Notes: generated from the sequence alone by a model not told the origin. 64,000 nucleotides of DNA from Limisphaerales bacterium (GCA_009773355.1 WRPG01000007.1:1-64000), one strand, 5' to 3'. Positions 53,690-62,564 are shown, numbered from the stretch's first letter. Made by a program: numbers and translations.

Positions 53690-56161
53690 ATGACCGACCT
53701 GCTCCTAAAGTTGCTCGGTGCGCGCGTGGAAGCCGCTGGCGACCTCGCGTCCGTCCGGCTCGCCTTTCAGGGCGGCGTCGGCGCGGGGTGGGTCGTGCTG
53801 CTCGCGCTCGTGCTCGCGGGGTTAGGCGTGTGGACGTATCGCCAGTGGCCGCCCTCCACCACACCCGCGCGCCGCTGGTTGCTCACGGGCTTGCGCGTTG
53901 CGTTCCTCGTGCTGCTCACGTTCCTGCTGCTGCGGCCCGTGCTCGCCTTCACGGTGGAGGGCAGCGTGCGCCGCACCCTGCTCCTGCTTGTGGACGGTTC
54001 AGCCTCGATGCAAATCAAGGATCCGCGCGTGAGCGCCGACGACGTGAAGCGCGCCGCGCTCGTCAAGGGCCTCACCGACCCCACGAAGGGCCTCGCGCAA
54101 CAGCCCCAGGCAGGCCGGCTCCGCGAAGTCGAATCCCTCGCGCGCCTCGACGTGTTGAAGGCAGGCCTCCGCAACGAGAAGCTCGACCTTCTCCCGCGCC
54201 TCGACTTCGAGTTCGACCTCGTGCCCTTCCACTTCGGCACCGAAGTCAACGCGCTGCCCCGCAGCAAAAACGACGTTTCCGAAACCGACGCCGAGGGCAA
54301 GAAGGCCCGCCGCAAGGCCAAGGTCGCCGCGTTCGACTGGGTCGAGAACCTCGACGCCAACTCCGCCACCACGCCCATCGGCGACGCGCTCCGCAAGGCC
54401 GTCGAGCTCAAGCGCGGCCAGCCGCTCGCCGGGGTCGTGCTCATCACCGACGGTGGCCAGAATTCCGGCCCGTCGCCGCGCGAGGTCGCCGCGCAGCTCA
54501 AGCAGGATGGCGTGCCGCTCTACATCTGGGGCGTCGGCATCACCAGCCCGCGCGACATCATCGTGGCGAACCTCTTCGCGCCCGAGGTCAGCTTCGTGAA
54601 GGACGAAGTGCTCGCCAACGTGCGCGTCCGTTCGCAGGGGCTCGCCGGCGAGAAGGCGAAGGTCGTCCTCAAACTCGGCGAAACCAAGGTGGACGAGCGC
54701 GAAATCACCTTCGGCCCCGACGGCGAGCAGGTCGTCGCCATGCGTTTCACGCCCGACAAGACCGGCGACTTCGAGCTTGAAGCCAGCGTCGAGGCCCGCG
54801 CGGACGAGACGGTGAAGGACAACAACTCCCGCGTGCAGCACCTGCGCGTGATTGATGCGAAGATTCGGGTGCTGCTCGTCGAGCAAACGCCACGCTGGGA
54901 CTTCCGCTACTTGCAGGCGATGTTCATGCGCGACCGGCGCGTCGAGCTGAAGTGCGTGCTCTTCGATGGCGCGCCGTCCATTTCGCGCGACGCCAACTCG
55001 CCTTACCTCGAACGCTTTCCGGTCAACAAGGAGGAACTGTTCAACTACGACCTCATCATCTTCGGTGACGTGGACCCGAAGCAGCTCACCGCCGAGCAGC
55101 AGCGCAACGTGAACGAATTCGTGTCGCGCTTCGGCGGCTCGTTCCTGATGGTCGCCGGCAAGCGCTTCAGCCCGAACGCTTGGCGCAACACGCCGATTGA
55201 GCAGATTCTCCCCGTCGAGTTCGACGCCGTGAACACCGCTGCCGTGACTGGCGATGGCATCGCCGACAAGCCCGTCCGCCTCACGCTCACGGCGCAGGGC
55301 CGCAGCTCGACGATGCTGCGCTTCGGCGACAAGGAGGACGAAAGCGCCGCGCTCTGGAAGCTGCTGCCACCGGTCTATTGGGTCGCGAAAGTCTCGCGCG
55401 CCAAGCCCGGCGCCGAGGTGCTCGTGGTGGACCCCGACCCGCTCAAGGCCTCGCGCTTCGGCCCGATGCCCGTGGTCGCCGTGCAGCAATACGGCCTCGG
55501 TCAAGCGCTTTTCGTCGGCACGGACAACACCTGGCGCTGGCGCAAGAACACGGGCGACGAGATTTACACGACCTTCTGGGGCCAGATTGCCCAGCGCCTC
55601 GCGCTGCCGCACATGACCGGCGGCTCGCGTCGCACGCAGCTCACGCTCGACAGGCAGAACTTCGTGAGCGGCGACCGCGTGGCGATTTACGCACGCCTCT
55701 ATCGCGCGGGCTTCGAGCCGGTGAACGACCCGGTGGTGAAGGGCAGTTACACCGTCCGCAGCGGCGACGGTGGCGGCGCGACGGAAGTTTCCCTCCGCCC
55801 CGTGGCCGACCAGCCCGGCGTCTATCGCGGCGAGTTCATCGCGCCGGCTGCGGGCAGCTACAAGTTCGGCGTCGAGAGCGACCCGGACACGCGCGTGGAT
55901 TTCAACGTGACCGCGCCGCGTTTCGAGCTGGGCGACACTGCGATGAACGAGCCGCTCCTCCGCGAGATGGCCGCCATCAGCGGCGGCGAGTTTTTCCGCG
56001 AGGAAACCCTCTTCCAACTGCCCGAGAAAATCTCCGCCAAGACCGAGCGGGTCCGCTCGCCCATGGAAGTCGAGCTCTGGGCCAGCCCGCTCTACTTCCT
56101 CCTGCTGCTCGGGGTGGTCACGACGGAGTGGGTCCTCCGCAAACTGTCGCATTTGAAATGA
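53690..56161 (+). CDS. Membrane vWA protein with amidotransferase-like domain (operon 2)
   Basis: An 823-residue protein from ATG 53690. Two helices at about 30-50 and 66-86 precede a vWA domain with MIDAS DGSAS (D102). A beta-rich middle follows, then the amidotransferase-like domain (IRVLLVEQTPRWDFRYLQAM, IIFGDVDPKQLTAEQQRNVN, GGSFLMVAGKRFSPNAW). A C-terminal membrane helix lies near 800-818. It is the intact counterpart of the frameshifted gene at 16849-19150 and supplies the segment missing there. It overlaps the next gene by 4 bp. Confidence 0.87.
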   Translation: MTDLLLKLLGARVEAAGDLASVRLAFQGGVGAGWVVLLALVLAGLGVWTYRQWPPSTTPARRWLLTGLRVAFLVLLTFLLLRPVLAFTVEGSVRRTLLLLVDGSASMQIKDPRVSADDVKRAALVKGLTDPTKGLAQQPQAGRLREVESLARLDVLKAGLRNEKLDLLPRLDFEFDLVPFHFGTEVNALPRSKNDVSETDAEGKKARRKAKVAAFDWVENLDANSATTPIGDALRKAVELKRGQPLAGVVLITDGGQNSGPSPREVAAQLKQDGVPLYIWGVGITSPRDIIVANLFAPEVSFVKDEVLANVRVRSQGLAGEKAKVVLKLGETKVDEREITFGPDGEQVVAMRFTPDKTGDFELEASVEARADETVKDNNSRVQHLRVIDAKIRVLLVEQTPRWDFRYLQAMFMRDRRVELKCVLFDGAPSISRDANSPYLERFPVNKEELFNYDLIIFGDVDPKQLTAEQQRNVNEFVSRFGGSFLMVAGKRFSPNAWRNTPIEQILPVEFDAVNTAAVTGDGIADKPVRLTLTAQGRSSTMLRFGDKEDESAALWKLLPPVYWVAKVSRAKPGAEVLVVDPDPLKASRFGPMPVVAVQQYGLGQALFVGTDNTWRWRKNTGDEIYTTFWGQIAQRLALPHMTGGSRRTQLTLDRQNFVSGDRVAIYARLYRAGFEPVNDPVVKGSYTVRSGDGGGATEVSLRPVADQPGVYRGEFIAPAAGSYKFGVESDPDTRVDFNVTAPRFELGDTAMNEPLLREMAAISGGEFFREETLFQLPEKISAKTERVRSPMEVELWASPLYFLLLLGVVTTEWVLRKLSHLK

Positions 56162-57852
56162 CCGCCGCCCCGGAACAATGCACCGCCTCTGTCCCGCCGA
56201 GCGCCCAGCTCGCAGGCCAGCTCGCCGCCGTGCGCTCGAAGAAAACCGGCGTGGAGGCCGGCTCCGGCGTGGCCCTGCTTCTCGGCGGCCTCACGCTGGC
56301 GCTCGGAATCGGGATGGTCCTCGACTGGTTCCTCGACTTCCCCTGGGCCATTCGCTTTCTCATCTTCGTCAGCTACCTCGCCGCCGCCGGCCACATCATC
56401 TGGCACTCCATCCTCATCCCCATCCTCCGCCAGCCGGACGACGATGACGTCGCACTGCTCGTCGAGCGCGGCCATCCACAATTCGCCACCCGCCTCATCG
56501 CCGCGCTCCAGCTCACCCGCCCCGGCGCGCTTCAAACTGGCGAGGCTCCTTCACTCGTCCGCGAACTGGTCGCCCAGACCGAGCGCATCGCGCGCCCGCT
56601 CGACTTCACCGATGTCATCAGCACTCACCAATTCCGTCGGCTCGTCGGCTGGGCCGTTGTCATCGTCGGCATCGGCGGCGTGGTGTTTTGGAAAGGCGGG
56701 GAAGTCAGCCGCGACTTGCTGCACCGCGCCTTCCTCTCCCGCGAAATCGAAGTCCCGCGCAAGACCCGCATCGGCCAGACCAGCGGCGACCTCCGCATCG
56801 CGCGCGGTGACAACGTGACTTTGTTCGCCATCGCCAAGGGCGTCGTGCCCGACCGCGCCAAGCTCGTGCTCAAGTTTGCCTCCGGCCGCACGCAGGAGTT
56901 CCTCCTCGAACCCGGCAAGGAGAGCAAAGCGCGCTTCGAGCAGGCGCTGGAGAACGTGCAGGACTCGTTCGACTACACCTTCCACATCGGCGACGGCAAA
57001 TCCCGCTCCGCACGCGTCGAGGCCGTCGAGCGCCCCGGCATCGCGAAGCTCGACGCGTTGCAGGTCTATCCCGAATACACCGGCCTCGGCACCGTGCGCC
57101 GCTCGCTCGGCGACCTCACGCTCCTCGTCGGCAGCAAGCTCAACCTCACGCTCACGCCGACCAAGGAAGTGGCGAAGGGTGCGGTGCTCGTGACCAGCAC
57201 GACGAACGCGCAGCCATTGACGCTGCCGCTCGCCGTCAACCCGAAGAACGCCCGCGAAGTGCAGGTGAGCATCCCCATCACGAGCGAGTCGTTGAGCGGC
57301 TTCTCGATTCACCTTGAGGACAAGTTCGGCTTCCGCTCGAAGGACGACGCGGTCTATCGCCTCGAAGTGTTGCCGGACAAGGCCCCCGTCGTTCGCATCA
57401 CTTACCCCGAGCGCAAGGAGGAACTCATCACACAGAAGGCGACCATCCTCATCGGCTTCGAGGCGGTGGATGACTTCGCCGTGAAGCAGCTTTTCCTCCG
57501 CTACACTGTGGATGGCGGCGAGGAAAAGGGCATCGAGCTGACGCTGGAAGCCGCCCAGCGCGGCCTGCGCCGCCGCTACGATTGGAAGGTCGGCGCGCTG
57601 AACCCGAAGGTGGCCGAGGGCGCGATGCTTGAATACTGGATTGAGGCCCGCGACAACAACAACGTCACCGGCCCTGGCATCGGCGCGAGCGAACACTTCA
57701 GCGCCAAGGTCGTCAGTGACGCCGAGAAGCGCGCCGACCTCCTCAACCGCGTCGGCGACAGCATCGGCGCCATCGGCGAGGCCGCGAACGACCAGGAGAA
57801 GCTCAACCAGCGGCTGGGCGATATCATCCAGGGCCGGCCGGAGCGGCCGTAG
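56158..57852 (+). CDS. DUF4175-like membrane protein, short form (operon 2)
   Basis: A 564-residue protein from ATG 56158. Helices at about 40-60 and 62-85, a third at about 160-180, then an extracytoplasmic beta-sandwich region (RIGQTSGDLRIARGDNVTLF, KLDALQVYPEYTGL, APVVRITYPERKEELIT). It ends soon after the segment AMLEYWIEARDNNNVTGPG and a short charged helix, without the long Gln/Glu coiled coil of operon 1. So this is the short relative of 11804-13717. The stop is the first base triplet at the edge of an inverted repeat. Confidence 0.82.
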   Translation: MTAAPEQCTASVPPSAQLAGQLAAVRSKKTGVEAGSGVALLLGGLTLALGIGMVLDWFLDFPWAIRFLIFVSYLAAAGHIIWHSILIPILRQPDDDDVALLVERGHPQFATRLIAALQLTRPGALQTGEAPSLVRELVAQTERIARPLDFTDVISTHQFRRLVGWAVVIVGIGGVVFWKGGEVSRDLLHRAFLSREIEVPRKTRIGQTSGDLRIARGDNVTLFAIAKGVVPDRAKLVLKFASGRTQEFLLEPGKESKARFEQALENVQDSFDYTFHIGDGKSRSARVEAVERPGIAKLDALQVYPEYTGLGTVRRSLGDLTLLVGSKLNLTLTPTKEVAKGAVLVTSTTNAQPLTLPLAVNPKNAREVQVSIPITSESLSGFSIHLEDKFGFRSKDDAVYRLEVLPDKAPVVRITYPERKEELITQKATILIGFEAVDDFAVKQLFLRYTVDGGEEKGIELTLEAAQRGLRRRYDWKVGALNPKVAEGAMLEYWIEARDNNNVTGPGIGASEHFSAKVVSDAEKRADLLNRVGDSIGAIGEAANDQEKLNQRLGDIIQGRPERP

Positions 57853-57952
57853 CCCGTGCCGGCGACTTGCAGTCGCCGCCCATGGGAGACAGCAGGACGG
57901 ATGCTTGCGAATTCCGCCTGCAATGCGACGACTACAAGTCGCCGGCACGGGC
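57852..57952. repeat. Inverted repeat, 24-bp arms (GCCCGTGCCGG type)
   Basis: Left arm 57852-57875 (GCCCGTGCCGGCGACTTGCA onward) and right arm 57929-57952 (ends AAGTCGCCGGCACGGGC) are reverse complements with one mismatch, separated by 53 bp. It starts within the stop codon of the DUF4175-like gene and ends 37 bp before the DUF1549/1553 start. Together with 27675, 44840 and 61041 it forms a group with nearly perfect arms. Confidence 0.88.
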
Positions 57953-57989
57953 GCTTGAAGTAACTGCCTCCATCCTGTTCACTTCCTAC

Positions 57990-60900
57990 GTGACTCCGCG
58001 TGCTGACCGACACTCACGAACCCTTGCGTTCGTGCTGCTGCTTGGTGTCGCCGGCGTGCTCGGCGCAGCGTCAACCAAACTCCCCCAGCCCAACTGGGCC
58101 TTCCAGCCGGTCACGCGCCCCGCCGTCCCGACGTCGAAGAACGCCGCATGGAGCACGAACGCCATTGACCGCTTCCTGCTCGCGAAGCTGGAAGCGCAAG
58201 ACCTCTCCCCTGCCCCGCCGACCGACCCGCGCGCGCTTGCCCGCCGCCTGCACTTCATCCTCACTGGCCTCCCGCCGACCCCGGACGAAGTCGAAGTGTT
58301 CGTCCGCGAGTCGGCCATTGGCCATCGGCCATCGGCCATCGCCAAGCTTGTTGACCGGCTGCTCGCCAGCCCGCACTTCGGCGAACGCTTTGCCCGCCAC
58401 TGGCAGGACGTGGTCCGCTATGCCGACACCCACGGCACCGAGCACGACGCCTTCCTCCCGCACGCCTGGCGTTATCGCGATTATCTCATCCGCGCCTTCA
58501 ACAGCGACCTGCCATACGACCAATTCGTCCGCGAACACATCGCCGGCGACCTGCTGGAGAAACCGCGCTGGGCCGGCGGCTTGAACGAGTCGCTCCTCGC
58601 GACCGCTTGGTGGCGGCTTGTGGAGTTCAATCAGACACCTGTGGACGTGAAGGGCGAGGAAGTCATCGTCGTGGACAGCCAGATTGACGCGTTGAGCAAG
58701 GCGTTCCTCGGCCTGACCGTCTCCTGCGCGCGCTGCCACGATCACAAGTTCGACCCCATCAGCCAACGCGATTTCCACGGCCTCTACAGCATCCTCGCCA
58801 GCACCCGCACCTCGATGCGCGTGCTCGACGCGCCGGAGAAACTCTACGCCCAAGACGCGGAACTGGCGAAGGTGAAGGGCGAAATCCGCTCCGCTCTCGC
58901 CGCGACGTGGAAGCAGCAAATCGAACAATGGCCTACTGCCCTCTCCTCCCCCTCCCCCACCGGGGGAAAAGGCCGGGGTGAGGGGGCAAACGCCTCGCAC
59001 ACAGTGGAAGCCGCCCGATGGCGCACCGCCTTTGCCGCCGCTGAAACGAACAAGTCCCCGCTCGCGCCGCTGCTGAAGGCGTTGGCAGGTAGGGACGCGC
59101 TGCCGCGCGTCCAAGCCGACCGGCAGGTCGGCCCTACCATGTTCGCCGACTTCACCACCGGCTCGGACAACGGCTGGTTCGCGACCGACAGCTTCACGCA
59201 ACACACACCTGCCGGTGGCTTCTCCCTCGCCACCACTGGTTCGAACATCGTCTCCGCGATTTGCCCTGCCGGACGCTTCTCCCACCTGCTCTCCGACAAG
59301 CACCCCGGCACGCTGCGCTCGCCCAACTTCACCATCACCAACAAGTTCATCGCCGCCCTCGTCACCGGCGACAACAACGCTCGTGTCCGGCTCGTCATCG
59401 AAAACTTTCAGGGTGATTCGCTGCTCTTCACGCAAGTCACGCCCAAGCTCACCGACCGCTCCACACTGCGCTGGGTCACGCTGCCCATCCGCGACACGTG
59501 GCGAGGCCGCCGCGCCTACATCGAGCTGGTTCCGCGCGACGACTTCCCCTACCTCGGCATCGTGAAGGATGCTACGAAGCTCCCGACCGACGGCCGTTCC
59601 GCCGCCGGCATCGCGAAGGTGGTCTTCCACGACGGCGAGAAGCCGCCCGAGCCGCCCGCGTGGCCGAACGAACTCGACATCCCGCTCCGCAGCTTCTCCT
59701 CCCTCGCCCCCATCGGGGGAGAGGGCCGGGGTAAGGGGGCAGCTTCCGTTTCCCAAACACGCCCCACCTTCGCCGCCGCATTCGTCGCCACAGCACGCCG
59801 GGCTGTGGAAGCATGGCAGGCGGGCAAGTGCGAGGACGCTCAAGCCAATTTTCTGAATTCTCTCGTGAGACTCAGCGTGCTCGACAACGCCGTCGAACAA
59901 GTAGGTCAGCGCGTCTCGCCTGACCTTCAAACTAAAGTCCCCGCTCAAGCGGCTGCCCAAAATCAGAAGGACAGGCGGGACGCCCTGTCCTATTTGGTGA
60001 CACGCTTCCGCGAACTCGAAAGCCGTGTCCCAGTCCCCACGCGCGTCGTCGCGGTGTCGGATGAAGCGCCGGCCTTCGAGACGCCCTTCTTCCCGCGTGG
60101 CGACCACACCAAGCCCGGCGCTCCTGTGCCCCGCCAGTTTCTCTCCGCCTTCGGCAACGCGTCGTATCAGTCGCGCACCAGCGGGCGTCGCGAGATGGCC
60201 GAGGACATCCTCCGCAATCCACTCACGGCGCGCGTGATGGTGAACCGGCTCTGGCATCACGTCTTCGGTGCGGGGCTGGTGCGCTCGACGGACAACTTCG
60301 GCAAGCTGGCCGAAGAACCAAGCCATCCCGAACTGCTCGACTGGCTGGCGAGCGAGTTTGTCGCACGCGGCTGGTCGGTGAAGGCGATGCTGCGGCTGAT
60401 GCTGACCAGCCGCGCGTTTGCGATGGGCACGGAGACTTCCCCCGCTGCCACCGAGCGCGACCCCGACAACCGCCTGCTCTCGCACGCAAGTCTGCGCCGC
60501 CTCGACGCTGAATCACTGCGCGATGCCATCCTCGTCGCGAGCGGACGGCTGGACCGCACGCCGTTCGGCCCCGGCGTGCCCGTGCCGATTCCGCCCGGCC
60601 AGCGCGATGATTACTCGCCCGTGGACGGCCCGATTGACGGGCGCGGCCGCCGCAGCCTCTATCTCGAATTGCGACGCAATCATCCGTCGCCATTCCTTTT
60701 CGCCTTCGACCAGCCCAAGCCCGCCGCCCCTGCCGGACGCCGCGAGGCGACGAACGTTCCCGCACAAAGCCTCACGTTGCTGAACGACCCGTTTGTCATC
60801 GAACAAGCCGGCCACTTCGCCGCCCGCGCGCTGGCTCAACCCGGCGACCCGAACGCACGCATCCGCTGGCTTTACGCGACGGCCCTTAACCGCCCGGCAA

Positions 60901-61031
60901 CTGAATTGGAAGTCACGCGTGCCGCCGCCTTCCTCGCGCAGCAAGCAACCGCGCACGGAGACCAGAAGATGGCTTGGCAGGACTTGGCTCACGCGGTGTT
61001 CAACCTGAAGGAGTTTCTCTACCTGAAATGA
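57990..61031 (+). CDS. DUF1549/DUF1553 protein with in-frame repeat insertions
   Basis: A 1013-residue protein. GTG 57990 is chosen because the preceding frame is the inverted repeat; it gives a leader (TLAFVLLLGVAGVLGAA). DUF1549 covers about 40-290, with WSTNAIDRFLLAKLEA, LARRLHFILTGLPPTP, VVRYADTHGTEHDAFLPHAW and a CARCHDHKFDPIS cytochrome-like motif near 245. DUF1553 covers about 720-960 (NPLTARVMVNRLWHHVFGAGLVRSTDNFG, AQSLTLLNDPF). Five repeat units of intergenic type are translated in the middle, raising the length. The DUF1501 gene follows; such pairs are predicted periplasmic, PVC-typical, function unknown. Confidence 0.9.
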   Translation: MTPRADRHSRTLAFVLLLGVAGVLGAASTKLPQPNWAFQPVTRPAVPTSKNAAWSTNAIDRFLLAKLEAQDLSPAPPTDPRALARRLHFILTGLPPTPDEVEVFVRESAIGHRPSAIAKLVDRLLASPHFGERFARHWQDVVRYADTHGTEHDAFLPHAWRYRDYLIRAFNSDLPYDQFVREHIAGDLLEKPRWAGGLNESLLATAWWRLVEFNQTPVDVKGEEVIVVDSQIDALSKAFLGLTVSCARCHDHKFDPISQRDFHGLYSILASTRTSMRVLDAPEKLYAQDAELAKVKGEIRSALAATWKQQIEQWPTALSSPSPTGGKGRGEGANASHTVEAARWRTAFAAAETNKSPLAPLLKALAGRDALPRVQADRQVGPTMFADFTTGSDNGWFATDSFTQHTPAGGFSLATTGSNIVSAICPAGRFSHLLSDKHPGTLRSPNFTITNKFIAALVTGDNNARVRLVIENFQGDSLLFTQVTPKLTDRSTLRWVTLPIRDTWRGRRAYIELVPRDDFPYLGIVKDATKLPTDGRSAAGIAKVVFHDGEKPPEPPAWPNELDIPLRSFSSLAPIGGEGRGKGAASVSQTRPTFAAAFVATARRAVEAWQAGKCEDAQANFLNSLVRLSVLDNAVEQVGQRVSPDLQTKVPAQAAAQNQKDRRDALSYLVTRFRELESRVPVPTRVVAVSDEAPAFETPFFPRGDHTKPGAPVPRQFLSAFGNASYQSRTSGRREMAEDILRNPLTARVMVNRLWHHVFGAGLVRSTDNFGKLAEEPSHPELLDWLASEFVARGWSVKAMLRLMLTSRAFAMGTETSPAATERDPDNRLLSHASLRRLDAESLRDAILVASGRLDRTPFGPGVPVPIPPGQRDDYSPVDGPIDGRGRRSLYLELRRNHPSPFLFAFDQPKPAAPAGRREATNVPAQSLTLLNDPFVIEQAGHFAARALAQPGDPNARIRWLYATALNRPATELEVTRAAAFLAQQATAHGDQKMAWQDLAHAVFNLKEFLYLK
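58312..58343 (+). repeat. Tandem heptamer (GGCCATC) inside DUF1549/1553 gene
   Basis: CGGCCATT followed by GGCCATC three times, read as SAIGHRPSAIAKL. Four 7-nt units in a row, keeping the frame. Lies between the first and second conserved blocks of DUF1549. Confidence 0.85.
58935..58988 (+). repeat. CCGGCCC-type palindrome inside DUF1549/1553 gene, copy 1
   Basis: Core CTCCCCCTCCCCCACC, then GGGGGAAAAGGCCGGGGTG and AGGGGGC, read as SSPSPTGGKGRGEGAN. Same repeat type as 11157-11294 and 59690-59752. Confidence 0.82.
59088..59138 (+). repeat. GGTAGGG...CCCTACC element inside DUF1549/1553 gene
   Basis: Starts GGTAGGGACGCGC and ends GGTCGGCCCTACC; the 7-bp termini are inverted, and inside are two hairpins (GGACGCGC/GCGCGTCC and GACC/GGTC). 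It is read in frame as AGRDALPRVQADRQVGPTM. Confidence 0.75.
59690..59752 (+). repeat. CCGGCCC-type palindrome inside DUF1549/1553 gene, copy 2
   Basis: Core CTCCCTCGCCCCCATC then GGGGGAGAGGGCCGGGGT and AAGGGGGC, read as FSSLAPIGGEGRGKGAAS. Nearly the same peptide as copy 1, though 240 residues later. Confidence 0.85.
59898..59997 (+). repeat. GTAGGTCAG/AGGACAGG inverted repeat inside DUF1549/1553 gene
   Basis: Left arm 59899-59927 (AAGTAGGTCAGCGCGTCTCG onward) pairs with right arm 59967-59995 (GGACAGGCGGGACGCCCTGT onward) with about five mismatches. It is read through as protein without a stop. Confidence 0.75.
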
Positions 61032-61040
61032 ACTCGATCC

Positions 61041-61131
61041 GTAGGAGACGACGTGAGGAGTCTTACTCTGACTCCGTCAACGAGGCGTCCTCAAACTCGA
61101 TTAGTCAGAGACTCCTCACGTCGTCTCCTAC
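61041..61131. repeat. Perfect inverted repeat, 23-bp arms (GTAGGAG type)
   Basis: Left arm 61041-61063 (GTAGGAGACGACGTGAGGAG onward) and right arm 61109-61131 (ends CTCACGTCGTCTCCTAC) are exact complements; a second stem CTCTGACT (61066-61073) pairs with AGTCAGAG (61103-61110). Loop about 29 nt. It occupies the DUF1549/1553-DUF1501 junction and ends 4 bp before ATG 61136. Confidence 0.92.
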
Positions 61132-61135
61132 CGGA

Positions 61136-62536
61136 ATGTTGTCCCGCCGCGCGCTGCTCCAGCGCGTCTCCACCGGCTTCGGCTGGCTGGCCTTCGCGGG
61201 CCTACTCGGGCGGAACGCGACGGCTTCTGACATTCCGCACTCCGCTTTCCGCACTCCGCATTTCTCACCCCGGGCCAAGCGCGTCATCTTCCTCTTCATG
61301 GACGGCGGGCCTTCGCAGGTGGACACGTTCGATCCGAAGCCACGGCTCAAGGCCGAGCACGGCAAGCCGTTCCCGCTGCGCATGGACGCGACGCAGTTCG
61401 ATGCCATCGGCAAGACGCTGGCGAGTCCGTGGGAGTTTTCACCGCGCGGGAAGTCGGGCTTGCCGGTGAGCGAACTCTTTCCGCACCTCGGCGGCTGCGC
61501 GGACGACCTGTGCGTCATCCGCTCGATGACCAGCGCGTCGCCGGAGCACGCGCAGGCCTGCTACTTCCTGCACACGGGCAGCACGATGCAGGGCCGCCCC
61601 AGCATGGGGGCGTGGGCCAGCTACGGCCTCGGCAACGAGGCGGCGAACCTGCCGGGCTTTGTCGTGCTCAACGGCGGCATGATGCCGCTGGGCGGCGTGG
61701 CGAATTGGAGCAGCGGCTTCCTCCCGGCGCGACACGAGGCGACGCAGTTCAACCTCGTGAGCGGGCCGGTGATGGAAAACCTGGCCGCGCCCGGTCCGGC
61801 AGCGGCGCGGGCGAATCAGTTCGCGTTCATCGCGGAGAACGACCGCGCGTTCGCCTCGACGCTTGGCCCGCAGAGCGCGGCGGTCGAGTCGGCGATTCGC
61901 AACTATGAGCTGGCCGCCGCGATGCAAATGGCGGTGCCGGAGGCCGCCGACCTGCGCAGCGAGAGCGAGGCGACGCACAAGCTTTATGGCACGGACTCGT
62001 CCGACCCGCTCAAGGCGCGCTACGCCCGCGAGTGCCTGCTGGCGCGGCGGTTGGTGGAGCGCGGCGTGCGGTTCGTCGAGGTCAGCGCGGTGAGCGGCAT
62101 CCGCTTCGTGTCGCCGTGGGATCAGCACGGGAACATGAAGAAGGACCACGCGCGGAATGCCTTCATCGTGGACCAGCCCATCGCGGCGCTGCTGAAGGAC
62201 TTGAAGGCGCGCGGCTTGCTGGATGACACGCTGGTATTGTGGGGCGGTGAGTTTGGCCGCACGCCGTTCGCACAGGGCAACGACGGGCGCGATCACAATC
62301 CGCAGGGCTTCACGATGTGGCTGGCAGGCGGCGGCGTGCGCGGTGGGATGACTTACGGCGCGACGGACGAGTTTGGCTACCGCGCGGTGGAGAACGTCGT
62401 GGAGATGCACGACCTGCACGCGACAATGCTGCACCTGCTGGGTGTGGACCACGAGCGGCTGACCTTCCTGCACGGCGGGCGCTTTCACCGGCTGACGGAC
62501 GTGTTTGGGCACGTCCTCCGGGAAGTGCTGGTGTGA
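61136..62536 (+). CDS. DUF1501 protein with Tat leader
   Basis: A 466-residue protein. ATG 61136 gives a typical twin-arginine leader (MLSRRALLQRVSTGFGWLAF). Conserved DUF1501 blocks follow: RVIFLFMDGGPSQVDTFDPK, VIRSMTSASPEHAQACYFLHTG, VRFVEVSAVSG, WDQHGNMKKDH, and LVLWGGEFGRTPFAQGNDGRDHNP. The fold is alkaline-phosphatase-like and metal-binding, exported folded. An ATG at 61028 overlaps the previous stop (ATGA) and is in frame; it may be the original coupled start, with the inverted repeat adding 36 residues. A 7-nt tandem repeat (61231-61266) lies between leader and domain. Confidence 0.9.
   Translation: MLSRRALLQRVSTGFGWLAFAGLLGRNATASDIPHSAFRTPHFSPRAKRVIFLFMDGGPSQVDTFDPKPRLKAEHGKPFPLRMDATQFDAIGKTLASPWEFSPRGKSGLPVSELFPHLGGCADDLCVIRSMTSASPEHAQACYFLHTGSTMQGRPSMGAWASYGLGNEAANLPGFVVLNGGMMPLGGVANWSSGFLPARHEATQFNLVSGPVMENLAAPGPAAARANQFAFIAENDRAFASTLGPQSAAVESAIRNYELAAAMQMAVPEAADLRSESEATHKLYGTDSSDPLKARYARECLLARRLVERGVRFVEVSAVSGIRFVSPWDQHGNMKKDHARNAFIVDQPIAALLKDLKARGLLDDTLVLWGGEFGRTPFAQGNDGRDHNPQGFTMWLAGGGVRGGMTYGATDEFGYRAVENVVEMHDLHATMLHLLGVDHERLTFLHGGRFHRLTDVFGHVLREVLV
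61231..61266 (+). repeat. Degenerate heptamers (CATTCCG/CACTCCG) inside DUF1501 gene
   Basis: Five 7-nt units, CATTCCG, CACTCCG, CTTTCCG, CACTCCG, CATTTCT, translated as DIPHSAFRTPHFS between the leader and the first domain block. Same unit length as the intergenic elements and as in hemW. Confidence 0.85.
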
Positions 62537-62564
62537 ATGGAAGCGGGACCAGCCGGGGCCGCAA

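Noticed and set aside
53999-56152. A 717-codon minus-strand frame opposite the operon-2 vWA gene
   Set aside because: Antisense shadow of an intact vWA gene in a tight operon.
58935-59752. Interpreting the GC-rich palindromes inside the DUF1549/1553 gene as terminators
   Set aside because: They lie inside an intact reading frame with conserved blocks before and after, and lack T-runs.
58071-60485. An 804-codon minus-strand frame opposite the DUF1549/1553 gene
   Set aside because: Antisense shadow; the plus strand carries all conserved family blocks.
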